This document shows, piece by piece, positions 24,336-32,892 of a stretch of 64,000 nt of DNA. The DNA is from Candidatus Ribeiella danica (GTDB lineage: Bacteria > Chloroflexota > Chloroflexia > Chloroflexales > Roseiflexaceae). The position numbers and the translations under genes were made by a program. The notes below the pieces were generated by a model, which was given only the letters and a program-made list of their open reading frames with translations, ran no database searches and had not been told where the DNA came from. The stretch lies in contig JADKFS010000012.1 of NCBI GenBank assembly GCA_016717335.1, positions 62,001 to 126,000 of the forward strand. Direction: 5' to 3'. Position 1 is the stretch's first letter. The number at the start of each line of letters is the position of its first letter.

Positions 24336-24419
24336 GGGGACGTGGCGAAATGGCAGACGCGCAAGTCTTAGGAACTTGTGGAGCAATCCGTAAGGGTTCA
24401 AGTCCCTTCGTCCCCACCA
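24336..24419 (+). tRNA. tRNA-Leu(UAG)
   Basis: Acceptor arms GGGGACG and CGTCCCC pair perfectly, with discriminator A and encoded CCA at 24417-24419. The anticodon stem CAAGT/ACTTG encloses the loop CTTAGGA, giving anticodon TAG, which reads CUA leucine codons. A long variable arm (GGAGCAATCC) marks a class II tRNA, as expected for leucine, and the T arm contains GGGTTCAAGTCCC. It is followed by a strong terminator. Confidence 0.97.
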
Positions 24420-24440
24420 CGCGATTGCAGCGCAGAGAAA

Positions 24441-24474
24441 CGCCCCTACCACCTGCAACGGTAGGGGCGTTTTT
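24441..24474 (+). terminator. Rho-independent terminator of tRNA-Leu
   Basis: CGCCCCTACC and GGTAGGGGCG form a perfect 10-bp stem with a 9-base loop, followed by TTTTT. Confidence 0.9.
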
Positions 24475-24530
24475 CGTGTTTATGCGGCGGTTGTACAACA
24501 GCGAGAGAATGCAATGATCGTGCGCAAGTT

Positions 24531-24920
24531 GTGAGCAACAACGCATATCGATTGAAGGTACTGCTGCTCCTGCTCGCGGCTGCCACGGTTGGGCTTGTAT
24601 CGCGCCTGCTACCGATTGGCGTCCGCCTGTGGGATAAGTACGTCGGCGACATGGTCTACGCAGCAGCATTCTACCTGGTGGTCAGCCTGATCTGGCGTGA
24701 TTGGTCGATCGCGCCCAAGCTGCTGATCACCGCAATCTACGTAGTTGCCATCGAAGCGTTCCAGCTCACGCCTGTTCCGACGCAACTCGGCCAGAGTCGG
24801 CAGATTGTGGTCAAGCTCTTTGCCTATGTCGTTCTCGGATCGAAGTTCAGCTGGTGGGATCTGCTCGCGTATGGCGTCGGTATAGCGGCGGTGGTCAGTG
24901 TGGATCGATGGATTCGGTAA
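24531..24920 (+). CDS. DUF2809-family small membrane protein
   Basis: A 129-residue protein starting at GTG 24531. Four hydrophobic segments and the family-like pattern SRLLPIGVRLWDKYVGDMVYA and AIEAFQLTP match DUF2809 proteins, whose function is unknown. It is slightly lower in GC than its neighbours. No clear ribosome binding site is visible. A hairpin terminator follows at 24948. Confidence 0.8.
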   Translation: MSNNAYRLKVLLLLLAAATVGLVSRLLPIGVRLWDKYVGDMVYAAAFYLVVSLIWRDWSIAPKLLITAIYVVAIEAFQLTPVPTQLGQSRQIVVKLFAYVVLGSKFSWWDLLAYGVGIAAVVSVDRWIR

Positions 24921-24947
24921 CGGTCAAGACGCCACAGCACCAACGAC

Positions 24948-24979
24948 AAAGAGCCCCGGCATGGCTGCCGAGGCTCTTT
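24948..24979 (+). terminator. Hairpin terminator after DUF2809 gene
   Basis: AAAGAGCC...GGC and GCC...GGCTCTTT arms form a stem of roughly 11 pairs with A and T ends, compatible with bidirectional Rho-independent termination. Confidence 0.7.
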
Positions 24980-25088
24980 CGATCTCTATGGCCGTGAGCA
25001 AAAGCATTGAGCCACGACGCACGAACGAGCTGCCGTCGTGATTGCCATCCGCCTTACTGCCGACTGCCCACTGCTATAGGAGTTGGTG

Positions 25089-25346
25089 TTAGCGCACCGA
25101 GCCGCGCCGGACCAGGTTGACGATCGCCAGCAGGATGACCGCGCCGACGAACGAGATCAGAATCGCGGTGAGGTTAAGCGCGCTGCTGTTAATCGTCGGG
25201 CCACCGAACAGGAAGCCGCCGATCAGCGCGCCGATGATGCCGACGACGATATTCAGGATCGCGCCCTGCTGCGCATCGGTCCGCATGACCATGCTCGCCA
25301 GCCAACCCACCAATGCGCCGATCAAGAGCCAGATAATCAAGTTCAT
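25089..25346 (-). CDS. GlsB/YeaQ/YmgE family (transglycosylase-associated) membrane protein
   Basis: An 85-residue protein from ATG 25346 with GGAGGATCCC directly upstream. Three hydrophobic helices rich in Gly (IIWLLIGALVGWLAS, ILNIVVGIIGALIGGFLFG, TAILISFVGAVILLAIVNLV) match the family of small stress-associated inner-membrane proteins. A longer upstream frame runs through intergenic repeat and was not used. Confidence 0.9.
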   Translation of the reverse strand: MNLIIWLLIGALVGWLASMVMRTDAQQGAILNIVVGIIGALIGGFLFGGPTINSSALNLTAILISFVGAVILLAIVNLVRRGSVR

Positions 25347-25489
25347 GGGATCCTCCGTTATCACACTGTGATGATGCACCCTGGCATCGTACGCAGGATG
25401 ATAAAGCAAGCAGCGTGCCACGAGTAGGCCGTCACGGTTATTGCTCTTTCTGATGCTGATCGTGGTATCCTCGACTGGATGCCAGAACC

Positions 25490-25534
25490 ATACCCCCCTC
25501 TCCCGCCGGGAGAGGGGGGCAGGGGGGTGAGGGA
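25490..25534. repeat. Family B palindromic repeat
   Basis: CCCCCCTCTCCCGCC and GGGAGAGGGGGGCAGGGGGG arms, ending GGTGAGGG. It lies between divergent genes, 5' of the helicase-like gene. Confidence 0.75.
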
Positions 25535-25619
25535 AAACAACATAATGATATGACCAAGATATGCTACAATATCCGCATCCATACGCCATTCGAGCCAGAA
25601 TTGCGGAAGGCTAGCGGCG

Positions 25620-28502
25620 TTGCAGAGCATCAGCGAGATCGTTCAGACTATCGCGCGCCAGCGCGGGCGTGGCGGCGATGCGCAGCCGCTCCTGGCGACG
25701 CTGCCGATCGAGGGCGCGCCGGGAGAGCGGATCGCGCACCTGCCAATTGACTCAGACCTGGCGCAGGCCTGGGTCGCGCTGACGGGCGAGCCGTTTCGGC
25801 CGCACCAGGCCCACGCGCTCACCGCGCTCCGCCGCGGCGAGCCGGTGGCGCTGCGCGCGTCGAGCGCCGACGTGGCGATCAGCGCGCACCTGCTGCTCTA
25901 CGCCACGCTGCTGGCCGACCCATCCGCGACGGCGCTGCTGATCGCGCCCGACCAGGCCGCCGCGCTGGCCGCGCGCGCCGCTATCGCGCAGATCAACCAG
26001 GACCTGCCGCGCAGCCTGCACCTGAGCGCCACGCCGCTGGAGCACGCCCGCCGGCCGGATATGTACGCGCGGGTGATCATCGCTTCCCCCGAGACCGTCC
26101 ACAGCCGGCTGCTGCGCCACCACGATCGCGCGTGGCGGCTGTTCTGGCCGCAGCTCCGGCTGGTGGTGCTGCCCGAGCTGCAGCGCTGCACGGGCGTGGC
26201 CGCCGCGCAGCTGGCCGATCTCTTGCTGCGCGTCCAGCGCGTCGCCGCCGGCCACACCGGGCAGCACCCCGGCCTGCTGGCCACGCTTGAGGATGTGGCC
26301 GAGCCCGAGCCCACGCTCGCGGGCATGCTCGGCCGTCCCTGGCGGGTCGTCCCGGCCGACGACGGGCCGCGCCAGCCGACCACCCTGGAGATCTGGCGCG
26401 CCGGCGGCGCGCGGCTGCGCGAGTCGGTCGAGATCGCCACGGCGATGCAGCGCCAGGGCTACCAGGTGCACATCTTCTGCCGGCCGTTCGAGCAGGCGCT
26501 GGTCGCGCCGCTGGCCGGCGATCTGCCGCGGCTGACGTTCGGGCCGAACCTGCTGCCGGGCCAGGGGCTGGTGGTGGCCGGCTACCCCGGCTCGCACAGC
26601 CGGCTCCGGCGCATGCTGCGCGCCGGCTACCAGACGGTCGTCCTGGCGCTCGGCGAGCTGCCGTACGAGCAGGCGCTGGCGCGCCACGTCGAGGGGCTGC
26701 TGACCGAGCCGGCGCCGATCTGGGTGACGCCGCCGCCCAACGCCTATGTGCTGGCGAAGAACATCCTGTGCGCCGCGAGCGAGCAGCCGCTGACCGAGAC
26801 CGAGGTCGAGGCCTGGGGCGCCGGCGACATCGTCGATCGGCTCGTCGCGCAGGGCAAGCTGGTCGACCTGCCCGACCCCGAGGTGGCCTGGAAGCCGACC
26901 GACGCGGCCGGCGACCCGTACGCCGACTGGAGCCTGCGCTCGCCGATGGGCGAGGCCGTCGTCGCGCGCAACGAGCAGGCCCAGGTGGTCGGCGCGGTCG
27001 AGCCGGCGATCTACGAGCGCTGGGCCTTCCCGAACGCCGCGCTGCCACCGGCGATCGGCGGGTTCCGAATCCTGTCGCGCGACGAGGAGACCGGCGCGCT
27101 GACCCTACGCATGGAGAGCGCGGGCCGGCGCACCTATCCGCTGCGCCGCTGCGAGGTCGCCGTGCGCGAGGTGCGCGAGAGCCGCACGCTGCCGGGCAGC
27201 GCCATGATCGGCTGGGGCCGCGTGCTGGTCGACGAGGAGGTGTACGGCTACCGCGAGCTATCCGGCAGCAGCGCGCCGGCCGAGGTCGCGCTCGCGCCGA
27301 CGCTGCACGCGCGCTGGGCCGCGCCGGCCTGCTGGTTCGATCTGCCCGCCGCCATCCAGGTGCTCGGCCAGCTGATCGGCTGGAGCCTGGCGGCGGCCCT
27401 GCCGCTGCGCGCCCTGGCCGAGCTCACCGATGTCGTGCCGTGCTACGACCACGAGGCCCGCCGGCTGTACCTGGTGGACGCCCAGCCGGGCGGCAATGGC
27501 CTGGCGCTCTGGACCTACACGCACGCCGAGGATCTGCTGCCGCTGGCCTACGACGTGGCGCACGCCAGCCGCAACGATCCGCTGCTCGAGCCGCTCTGCC
27601 GCGTCGATATGGACTGGCTGCTGGCGCTGCTGGGCCGCCAGGCCGCCGAGGCCCACGTCCCCGCGCGCGCGCCGGCCGCGCCGATCCGCAAGACCGAGTT
27701 CGTCGAGGGGCCGCCGCCCGAGCCGGCGCCCGCGCGCCCGGCCAGCCTGCCGCCCGCCGAGGCCCGGCGCCCGGCGCCCGCTCCGCCCGCGGCGCCGCCT
27801 GACGATGCGCCGCCCGCGCGCCCAGCGCCGCGCGGCCAGCCCGCCCCGCCGGCTGGTCGCCGCGCGGAGCCGCCTCCGGCTGACGACCCGCTGCCGCCCG
27901 CGCGCCCAGCGCCGCGCGGCCAGCCCGCCCCGCCGGCGCGATCGTACTCGCAGGGCCGGCCCGACCACGAGGCGAAGGCCAAGCCGCCCGAGCAGCGCTC
28001 GATGTTCGGCGGCGGTCGGCCGCGCCCAGGCAGCCCCGAGCCTCCTCCCGGCCCCGTACGCCCAGCCGCGCCCGAGCCGCCCGAGACCAGGCGCCCGCCG
28101 CCCGGCGGCCCCGCACGCCCAGCCGCGCCCGAGCCGCCGCAGCGGGGCCGCCCCGCGCCGCCCGACGACAGCCCGCCCGACCCGGCAGCGCTGGTCGCAC
28201 GGCTGCGCCGCGAGCGCGAGCAGCGCGAGGCCCGGCAGCAGCCGGGCGGGTCGCGCCGCGCCGCGCCAGCTCCCGCCGGCGATCAAGGGGGCGATCGGGG
28301 GGTCGAGCGGCGCTTCAGCGCCGGCGACAAGATCTTCTGCCTGCCGTACGGCGACGGCATCGTGCGCGAGAGCCGCGCCGCGGGCGGGCGCGAGCTGCTG
28401 GTGGTGGCATTCCCTGACTACGGCGAGCTCGAGATCGACCCGGACGTCAGCCTGGTGCGCAAGCTGGAAGATGCGGCGCCGGAGGACGACGATCTCCTGT
28501 AG
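25620..28502 (+). CDS. Degenerate MrfA-like DEAD/DEAH helicase with Pro-rich linker and UvrD/PcrA-type C-terminal domain
   Basis: A 960-residue protein from TTG 25620 (AAGG upstream; TACAAT at 25565). The order of blocks follows SF2 helicases (FRPHQAHALTAL Q-motif region, a LLIAPDQAAAL strand, VIIASPETVHSRLL), but the P-loop is lost (LRASSADVAIS) and the DEAD/DEAH box reads LPELQR, so ATP hydrolysis looks unlikely. Residues about 560-655 resemble the DUF1998/MrfA C-terminus (YLVDAQPGGNGLALWTY, LLPLAYDV) without its Cys cluster. A Pro/Ala/Arg-rich segment (about 660-885) leads to a final module GDKIFCLPYGDGIVRE...VAFPDYGELEID, like the Tudor-like C-terminal domain of UvrD/PcrA that binds RNA polymerase. 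It may be a repair or transcription-coupling scaffold. Family membership is partly inference. Confidence 0.65.
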   Translation: MQSISEIVQTIARQRGRGGDAQPLLATLPIEGAPGERIAHLPIDSDLAQAWVALTGEPFRPHQAHALTALRRGEPVALRASSADVAISAHLLLYATLLADPSATALLIAPDQAAALAARAAIAQINQDLPRSLHLSATPLEHARRPDMYARVIIASPETVHSRLLRHHDRAWRLFWPQLRLVVLPELQRCTGVAAAQLADLLLRVQRVAAGHTGQHPGLLATLEDVAEPEPTLAGMLGRPWRVVPADDGPRQPTTLEIWRAGGARLRESVEIATAMQRQGYQVHIFCRPFEQALVAPLAGDLPRLTFGPNLLPGQGLVVAGYPGSHSRLRRMLRAGYQTVVLALGELPYEQALARHVEGLLTEPAPIWVTPPPNAYVLAKNILCAASEQPLTETEVEAWGAGDIVDRLVAQGKLVDLPDPEVAWKPTDAAGDPYADWSLRSPMGEAVVARNEQAQVVGAVEPAIYERWAFPNAALPPAIGGFRILSRDEETGALTLRMESAGRRTYPLRRCEVAVREVRESRTLPGSAMIGWGRVLVDEEVYGYRELSGSSAPAEVALAPTLHARWAAPACWFDLPAAIQVLGQLIGWSLAAALPLRALAELTDVVPCYDHEARRLYLVDAQPGGNGLALWTYTHAEDLLPLAYDVAHASRNDPLLEPLCRVDMDWLLALLGRQAAEAHVPARAPAAPIRKTEFVEGPPPEPAPARPASLPPAEARRPAPAPPAAPPDDAPPARPAPRGQPAPPAGRRAEPPPADDPLPPARPAPRGQPAPPARSYSQGRPDHEAKAKPPEQRSMFGGGRPRPGSPEPPPGPVRPAAPEPPETRRPPPGGPARPAAPEPPQRGRPAPPDDSPPDPAALVARLRREREQREARQQPGGSRRAAPAPAGDQGGDRGVERRFSAGDKIFCLPYGDGIVRESRAAGGRELLVVAFPDYGELEIDPDVSLVRKLEDAAPEDDDLL

Positions 28503-28658
28503 TTGCGGTACCGCCCGTCACCTGCGAGGCGAACGACACGGTGATGTTCGACTGCGGCGTATTGTAGTATCCTCGCCGCCGCGCGAGCCGCCGATCGGCG
28601 CGTTATCCTTGTAGAGCTGGAGCGCGGCGCCGGCGTCGTCCTGCTTATAATCAGCGGT

Positions 28659-29567
28659 TCATTCGGCCGGCGCCACCCCCGGCTTGGCCGCGCGGCCACG
28701 GATGCGCCGCCGCAGCCACAGCGCCAGCAGCGCCAGCGGCAGCCACAGTGGCGTCCAGACCAGCGCCACGATCGCGATCGTGCCGAGGGCCTGGCCGAAG
28801 CTCACCAGGCCGCGCAGCGCGCCGCGCGCAACCGCCAAGGGCTGCCAGCTGTCCTCGTCCACGATCGGCGCGACCGGCGGCACCGGCGAGAGCGACACGC
28901 TGATGGTCGAGAGCGCGGCGCTCTGCTTCAGGAACTGCTGGCGGCCGCGGATCTGCTCGATCTGCCCCTGGATCTCGCTGAGCGACTGGTTGACATTCAG
29001 CGCATCCTCGACGGTGGTGGCCTTGTCGAGAAACGACTGCAGCCGATCGCGCGTCGCGTTGAGGTTCTTCAGGCGCGACTCGAGGTCGACGAACTCCTCG
29101 GTCACGTCGTCGCCGCTGACGGTGCGGGCCAGCACCTTCTTCGCCAGCCCCTGCACGCCCGACAGCGCCTCGTCGAAGCGCTCGGCCGGCACGCGGAAGG
29201 TGATCCGCGCCGAGAGATCCTCGTCCGAGCCGCTGGTCTCGACCTTCACGACGTAGCCGCCCAGCCGGCCGACGATCGCCCGCACGCTCGCCTCGGCGTC
29301 GCGCGCGCTCTCGACCTGCAGCGCGAGGTCGGCGGTCTTGATCACCAGGCGGTCGAATGCGGGCTGGCCGGCCTGCGGCTGGTTCGCGGCCGGCGCGCCG
29401 GCGCTCTGCTCCAGCGCGCTCGCGCCGCCAGCCGCGGCCGGCGCCGAGTCCATCGCCGGCGCCCTGGCGGGCTCGACCGGCGACGAGGCCGTGGAGGTTG
29501 CGCCGCCGCCGCACGCGGCCAGCGCCATGGCGATCACAAGCAAGCTGAGGAGATGGACGAGTTTCAT
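28659..29567 (-). CDS. DUF4349-domain lipoprotein
   Basis: A 302-residue protein from ATG 29567 with AAGGAGCACAACC upstream. A lipoprotein signal peptide ends at LAACGGG (Cys19). After a Ser/Ala/Pro-rich linker comes the DUF4349 domain: RLVIKTADLALQVE, IVGRLGGYVVK, RITFRVPAERFDEAL, VTEEFVDLESRLKNL, and a coiled-coil to about residue 215. A transmembrane helix near 255-285 (WTPLWLPLALLALWL) and a basic tail follow. This architecture is common in surface lipoproteins of Gram-positive-type and Chloroflexota cells; its role is not known. Confidence 0.9.
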   Translation of the reverse strand: MKLVHLLSLLVIAMALAACGGGATSTASSPVEPARAPAMDSAPAAAGGASALEQSAGAPAANQPQAGQPAFDRLVIKTADLALQVESARDAEASVRAIVGRLGGYVVKVETSGSDEDLSARITFRVPAERFDEALSGVQGLAKKVLARTVSGDDVTEEFVDLESRLKNLNATRDRLQSFLDKATTVEDALNVNQSLSEIQGQIEQIRGRQQFLKQSAALSTISVSLSPVPPVAPIVDEDSWQPLAVARGALRGLVSFGQALGTIAIVALVWTPLWLPLALLALWLRRRIRGRAAKPGVAPAE

Positions 29568-29682
29568 GGTTGTGCTCCTTGCGCGTCTGCGGTATCGATC
29601 AGATGATCTAGCTGAATGACGCCGCGGTGCGCGGCTTGGTTCCATTCCGGCCTGATCGGGCGGCGCGGTGATGCGACGGATC

Positions 29683-29823
29683 ATCCCACCCCCGTATCCT
29701 CGCCTGCCAGGGGCGGGGGGCAGATTCGCGGCATCAGGATGCGGTCACTTTGTGACCGCATCCTGATGCCAAAAGGATACTTCCCTCCCTGGTTCTAAGG
29801 ACGGGGGAGGGGAGTGAGGGGCG
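29683..29823. repeat. Family B repeat with 39-bp perfect hairpin
   Basis: C/G-rich flanks surround a perfect palindrome at 29731-29769: arm GCATCAGGATGCGGTCAC, loop TTT, and the exact complement. The right flank reads GGGGGAGGGGAGTGAGGGG. It sits between two same-strand genes. Confidence 0.9.
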
Positions 29824-29830
29824 GGAGCGA

Positions 29831-31009
29831 TCAGAGGGGTTTCTCGTAGACCCGGTAGGTCTTATTGATCCAGGCGCCGAGCGCCTCGATCGGGCGGCGC
29901 ATCGCCAGATTGTTCTCGACGATCAGCGAGAGCTCGGCGCGCTGGTAGCCCTTCTGGATGGCGGCGCGGAAGGTCTCGTAGTAGAACACCGCGTCGATGC
30001 CGCGCTGGCGGTACTCCGGAATGATCCCCATCGCGAAGAACCGCGCGGTCTGGATGCGCTTGCGGCCGAACACCAGGTGCCGCCAGCCGAACGGCAGCAG
30101 CCGGCCGTTCATCTTGAGCAGCGGCTGGTTCATGTCGGGCAGCGTGATCGACACGCCGACCGGCCGATCGCCGACCTCGGCGATCCAGACCAGGTCGGGG
30201 TCGACGATCGACTTCAGGCCGGCGGCCATGTACGTGATCTCGTCGTCGTCCATCGGCACGAACGAGGCGTTGCGCTCCCAGGCGCTGTTGTAGACCTTCT
30301 GGACGCGCTCCAGCTCCTCGTCGAAGCGGCTCATCTGCACCCGCCGGAAGGTCGCGCCGCTCCTGCGCCGGGCGATCTCGAGCACCCGCAGCAGCTTGGG
30401 CGGCAGCGCCTCGGTCGCGCCGCCGCCCAGCGCGGCGCGGTCGATCAGGTAGGCGTACCAGTCCAGCGCCTTGGCGTAGCCGGCCGACTCGATGTAGCCG
30501 CGGTAGTAGGGCGGGTTGTAGACGGTCATGATGATCGGCGGCTGGTCGTAGGCGTCGAGCAGCAGGCCGGACTCGTTGTCGGTCGCGAAGTTGATCGGCC
30601 CGCGGATCGCGCTCATCCCGCGCGCGCGCACCCACTCCTCGGCGGCGGCCAGCAGCGCGGCGGCGGCCTCCTCGTCCTCCAGCACCTCGAAGAACCCGAA
30701 GAAGCCCATCCGCACCTGCTGGAACTGGTTGTAGGCGTGGTTGACGAACGCCGCCACCGTGCCGACATCCTGCCGGCCGCGGCGCGCGATGAAGAGCTGC
30801 ACCTCGGCGTGCCGGAAGAACGGGTTGCGGGCCGGGTCGAAGTACTGGCGCCGCTCGAACAGCAGCGGCGGCACCCAGCAGGGGTTGCCGGCGTAGACCT
30901 GCCACGGCAGCTTGATGAAGCGCGTGCGATCGGCCGGCCGCTCGATCGGCTCCACGACCAGCGGGGCGCCCGCCCGTACGGGCCGGTAGGCGGTGTTCGG
31001 TGCGGACAT
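29831..31009 (-). CDS. GNAT-superfamily acetyltransferase (large, 392 residues)
   Basis: Start ATG 31009 follows GGGAGTGTCT. The protein has a family-typical N-terminus (FIKLPWQVYAGNPCWVPPL), a middle GPINFATDNESGLL...PIIMTVYNPPYYRGYIE region, and a C-terminal GNAT fold with FAMGIIPEYRQRGIDAVFYYE (acetyl-CoA pyrophosphate loop) and ELSLIVENNLAMRRPIE. Such proteins of about 380 residues are widespread but uncharacterised. The acyl acceptor is unknown. Confidence 0.85.
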   Translation of the reverse strand: MSAPNTAYRPVRAGAPLVVEPIERPADRTRFIKLPWQVYAGNPCWVPPLLFERRQYFDPARNPFFRHAEVQLFIARRGRQDVGTVAAFVNHAYNQFQQVRMGFFGFFEVLEDEEAAAALLAAAEEWVRARGMSAIRGPINFATDNESGLLLDAYDQPPIIMTVYNPPYYRGYIESAGYAKALDWYAYLIDRAALGGGATEALPPKLLRVLEIARRRSGATFRRVQMSRFDEELERVQKVYNSAWERNASFVPMDDDEITYMAAGLKSIVDPDLVWIAEVGDRPVGVSITLPDMNQPLLKMNGRLLPFGWRHLVFGRKRIQTARFFAMGIIPEYRQRGIDAVFYYETFRAAIQKGYQRAELSLIVENNLAMRRPIEALGAWINKTYRVYEKPL

Positions 31010-31087
31010 AGACACTCCCTCGTGGATCACGCGGCTTCTGGTAATGGCCTATTGTACGACAATTATGCGCGGCGCTGTGCGATATTT

Positions 31088-31222
31088 CACCCCACCCCCT
31101 GCCCCCGACCAGGCCAGGGGCGGCGGAAACGGTAGCTCGGCACGGGGCTCGGCTCCGCCGAACCCCGTGCCGAGCCAATAATTCCCCCCTCTCCCGCTGG
31201 GAAAGGGGGCGGGGGGTGAGGG
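31088..31222. repeat. Family B repeat with hairpin at 31135-31175
   Basis: CACCCCACCCCCTGCCCCC left flank, GCTCGGCACGGGG...CCCCGTGCCGAGC hairpin with loop TCC (one mismatch), and a GGGGGCGGGGGGTGAGGG right flank. Located between same-strand genes. Confidence 0.88.
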
Positions 31223-31233
31223 CCAACCACACG

Positions 31234-32664
31234 CTACGGCTCCAGCACGCCCTCGGTCTGCCCCTCGATCGCGATCCGCACCTGCCTCACGCTGGGGAAC
31301 TGCAGCAGCGTCTGCGCGATCTGCTGGCGGATGAGCATGACGCGCAGCGACCCGCCGCCGTAGGCGCTCAGCTCGCCCGAAAAGTCCGCCGTCGCCACGC
31401 CGTCGACGATCGTCAGCTTGCGCAGGGTCACGCGCGGGCCCCAGCCCGGCCCGCGGTCCGAGAATGCCAGCACCTGCTCGGGCGTCGGGATCGCGGTGGT
31501 GAAGCCGGCCAGGTTCGGCGGCGCGGGCCCCCACAGCAGCGCGTCGAGCGCGGCCGCGCCGATCCGCTCGGTCCGCGGGACGCGCAGCTGCGCGGCGGCC
31601 ACCTGCTCGCCCAGCACCCAGTAGACCTGGATCGCCTGCGTCGCGGGGTCGGCGGCGCTGAGCACCGTCACGCTCTGGCGCGCCTGCAGCTCGCCGCCGG
31701 CGCTCAGGATCTGCAGCGTGGCCGGCTGGGTCGGCGGCTGCGGCGGCTGGCCCTCGTTCATCCAGTTCAGGTTGCCGATCAGCAGGCCGCCGCCATCCTC
31801 GCCGCGAATCACCGGGAAGATCCGGGTCAGCTCGGTGCCGTCGCGCCAGCGCAGCTGGGCGACCACCTGGGCGCCGGGCTGGCCGACCCGCGCCAGGAGG
31901 TGCAGCGGCAGCGTCACCTGCGCGCCGGCGGCCGGGATCTCGATCGGGCCGGCCGGCTGAGGCAGCGTCCGCAGCGCGTCGGCGCCGATGTTGCCGCGCT
32001 CGACCTGCCAGTCGCGCGGGTTCTTGGGGTCGTAGGTCAGCACGGTGCGCTCGAAGGCCTGGATCGTGATGTCGCGCTGCTGGCCGTTCTTGATCGCGCC
32101 CACCTGCAGCGCGTCGGTCAGCGGCAGGCCGATGTCGTGCAGCCAGCCGCCGGGGAACAGGTCGGCCCGGCCCATGTAGCTCCAGAAGTAGCTGGGGACG
32201 ATCGCGCCGGGCGCGGGGCGCAGGTACGAGTCGTAGGGCACGAAGATCCCGCCCGCCACCGGCGCCGTTCCGCCGCGGAAGCCGGCCGGCGGCTGGTGGC
32301 GCCTGGCCGGGTCGGCGAGCAGCTTGAGATCGCGGTACGTCAGCGTGGTCGCGTTCACCGGCCCCTGCGGGTCGCGCTCGATCAGCTCGCCGACCAGCAG
32401 GCCGTACATGAACTGCCAGTCCGGGTTGCTCACGTCGCGGCGATGGTCTTCGATCCGGCCCTTCTCGAAGTACTGGGCCGGGTAGCCGCCCGCCTCAAGC
32501 AGATCGGTCAGCGGGTTGCCGAGCACGCGGATGCCCTGGTGGCGCGCGTAGTAGTCGCGAAACGGCTCGGCCACCGCGGGCGCGCCGCGCGCGGCGCCCG
32601 CCGGCAGCAGCAGCAGCGCGCCGGCGGCCAGCCAGCACAGAAGGCGTCGTGTGGATCTGCTCAT
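31234..32664 (-). CDS. Secreted protein with C-terminal GerMN domain
   Basis: A 476-residue protein from ATG 32664 with GGAGG eight bases upstream. A signal peptide (RRLLCWLAAGALLLLPAGAARG) is followed by a region of about 200 residues with VLGNPLTDLLEAGGYPAQYFEKGRIE, a pattern seen in Chloroflexota secreted proteins. A Gmad-like or Ig-like beta domain lies around 330-380. A GerMN domain (about 385-476) has ALDALLWGP, VDGVATADFSGEL and QIAQTLLQFPSVRQVRI. GerMN domains occur in spore and surface proteins and are thought to bind ligands. No enzyme motif is seen. Confidence 0.85.
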   Translation of the reverse strand: MSRSTRRLLCWLAAGALLLLPAGAARGAPAVAEPFRDYYARHQGIRVLGNPLTDLLEAGGYPAQYFEKGRIEDHRRDVSNPDWQFMYGLLVGELIERDPQGPVNATTLTYRDLKLLADPARRHQPPAGFRGGTAPVAGGIFVPYDSYLRPAPGAIVPSYFWSYMGRADLFPGGWLHDIGLPLTDALQVGAIKNGQQRDITIQAFERTVLTYDPKNPRDWQVERGNIGADALRTLPQPAGPIEIPAAGAQVTLPLHLLARVGQPGAQVVAQLRWRDGTELTRIFPVIRGEDGGGLLIGNLNWMNEGQPPQPPTQPATLQILSAGGELQARQSVTVLSAADPATQAIQVYWVLGEQVAAAQLRVPRTERIGAAALDALLWGPAPPNLAGFTTAIPTPEQVLAFSDRGPGWGPRVTLRKLTIVDGVATADFSGELSAYGGGSLRVMLIRQQIAQTLLQFPSVRQVRIAIEGQTEGVLEP

Positions 32665-32687
32665 GGCATGCCCTCCTAAGGTTGTTG

Positions 32688-32838
32688 GCTGGTCACGGGG
32701 TTGCGGCTCCGCCGCAACCCCGTGACTAGCTGTTGTTTCCCCCGCCCCTGGCAGGGGCGGGGGACAGGGGGTGGGGTGATCCGGCGCAGCACCACGCCAC
32801 AAACAAAAACCTACCCCCGAAAGGGGAAGGGGGGTGAG
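32688..32838. repeat. Family B repeat with hairpin at 32688-32730
   Basis: The hairpin arms begin GCTGGTCACGGGGTTGCGGC and pair across a TCC loop with one mismatch. CCCCCGCCCCTGGCAGGGGCGG and further G-runs follow. It lies immediately upstream of the GerMN gene, so it is in that gene's leader. Confidence 0.88.
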
Positions 32839-32892
32839 AGGCCCACCGCCTAAGTCCTGTTATCTAAAGGAACATCAGCATCCCTGAACAAG

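Noticed and set aside
28503..28658. Possible regulatory RNA between the helicase-like and DUF4349 genes
   Set aside because: No stable hairpin with a U-tract or known riboswitch core could be recognised.
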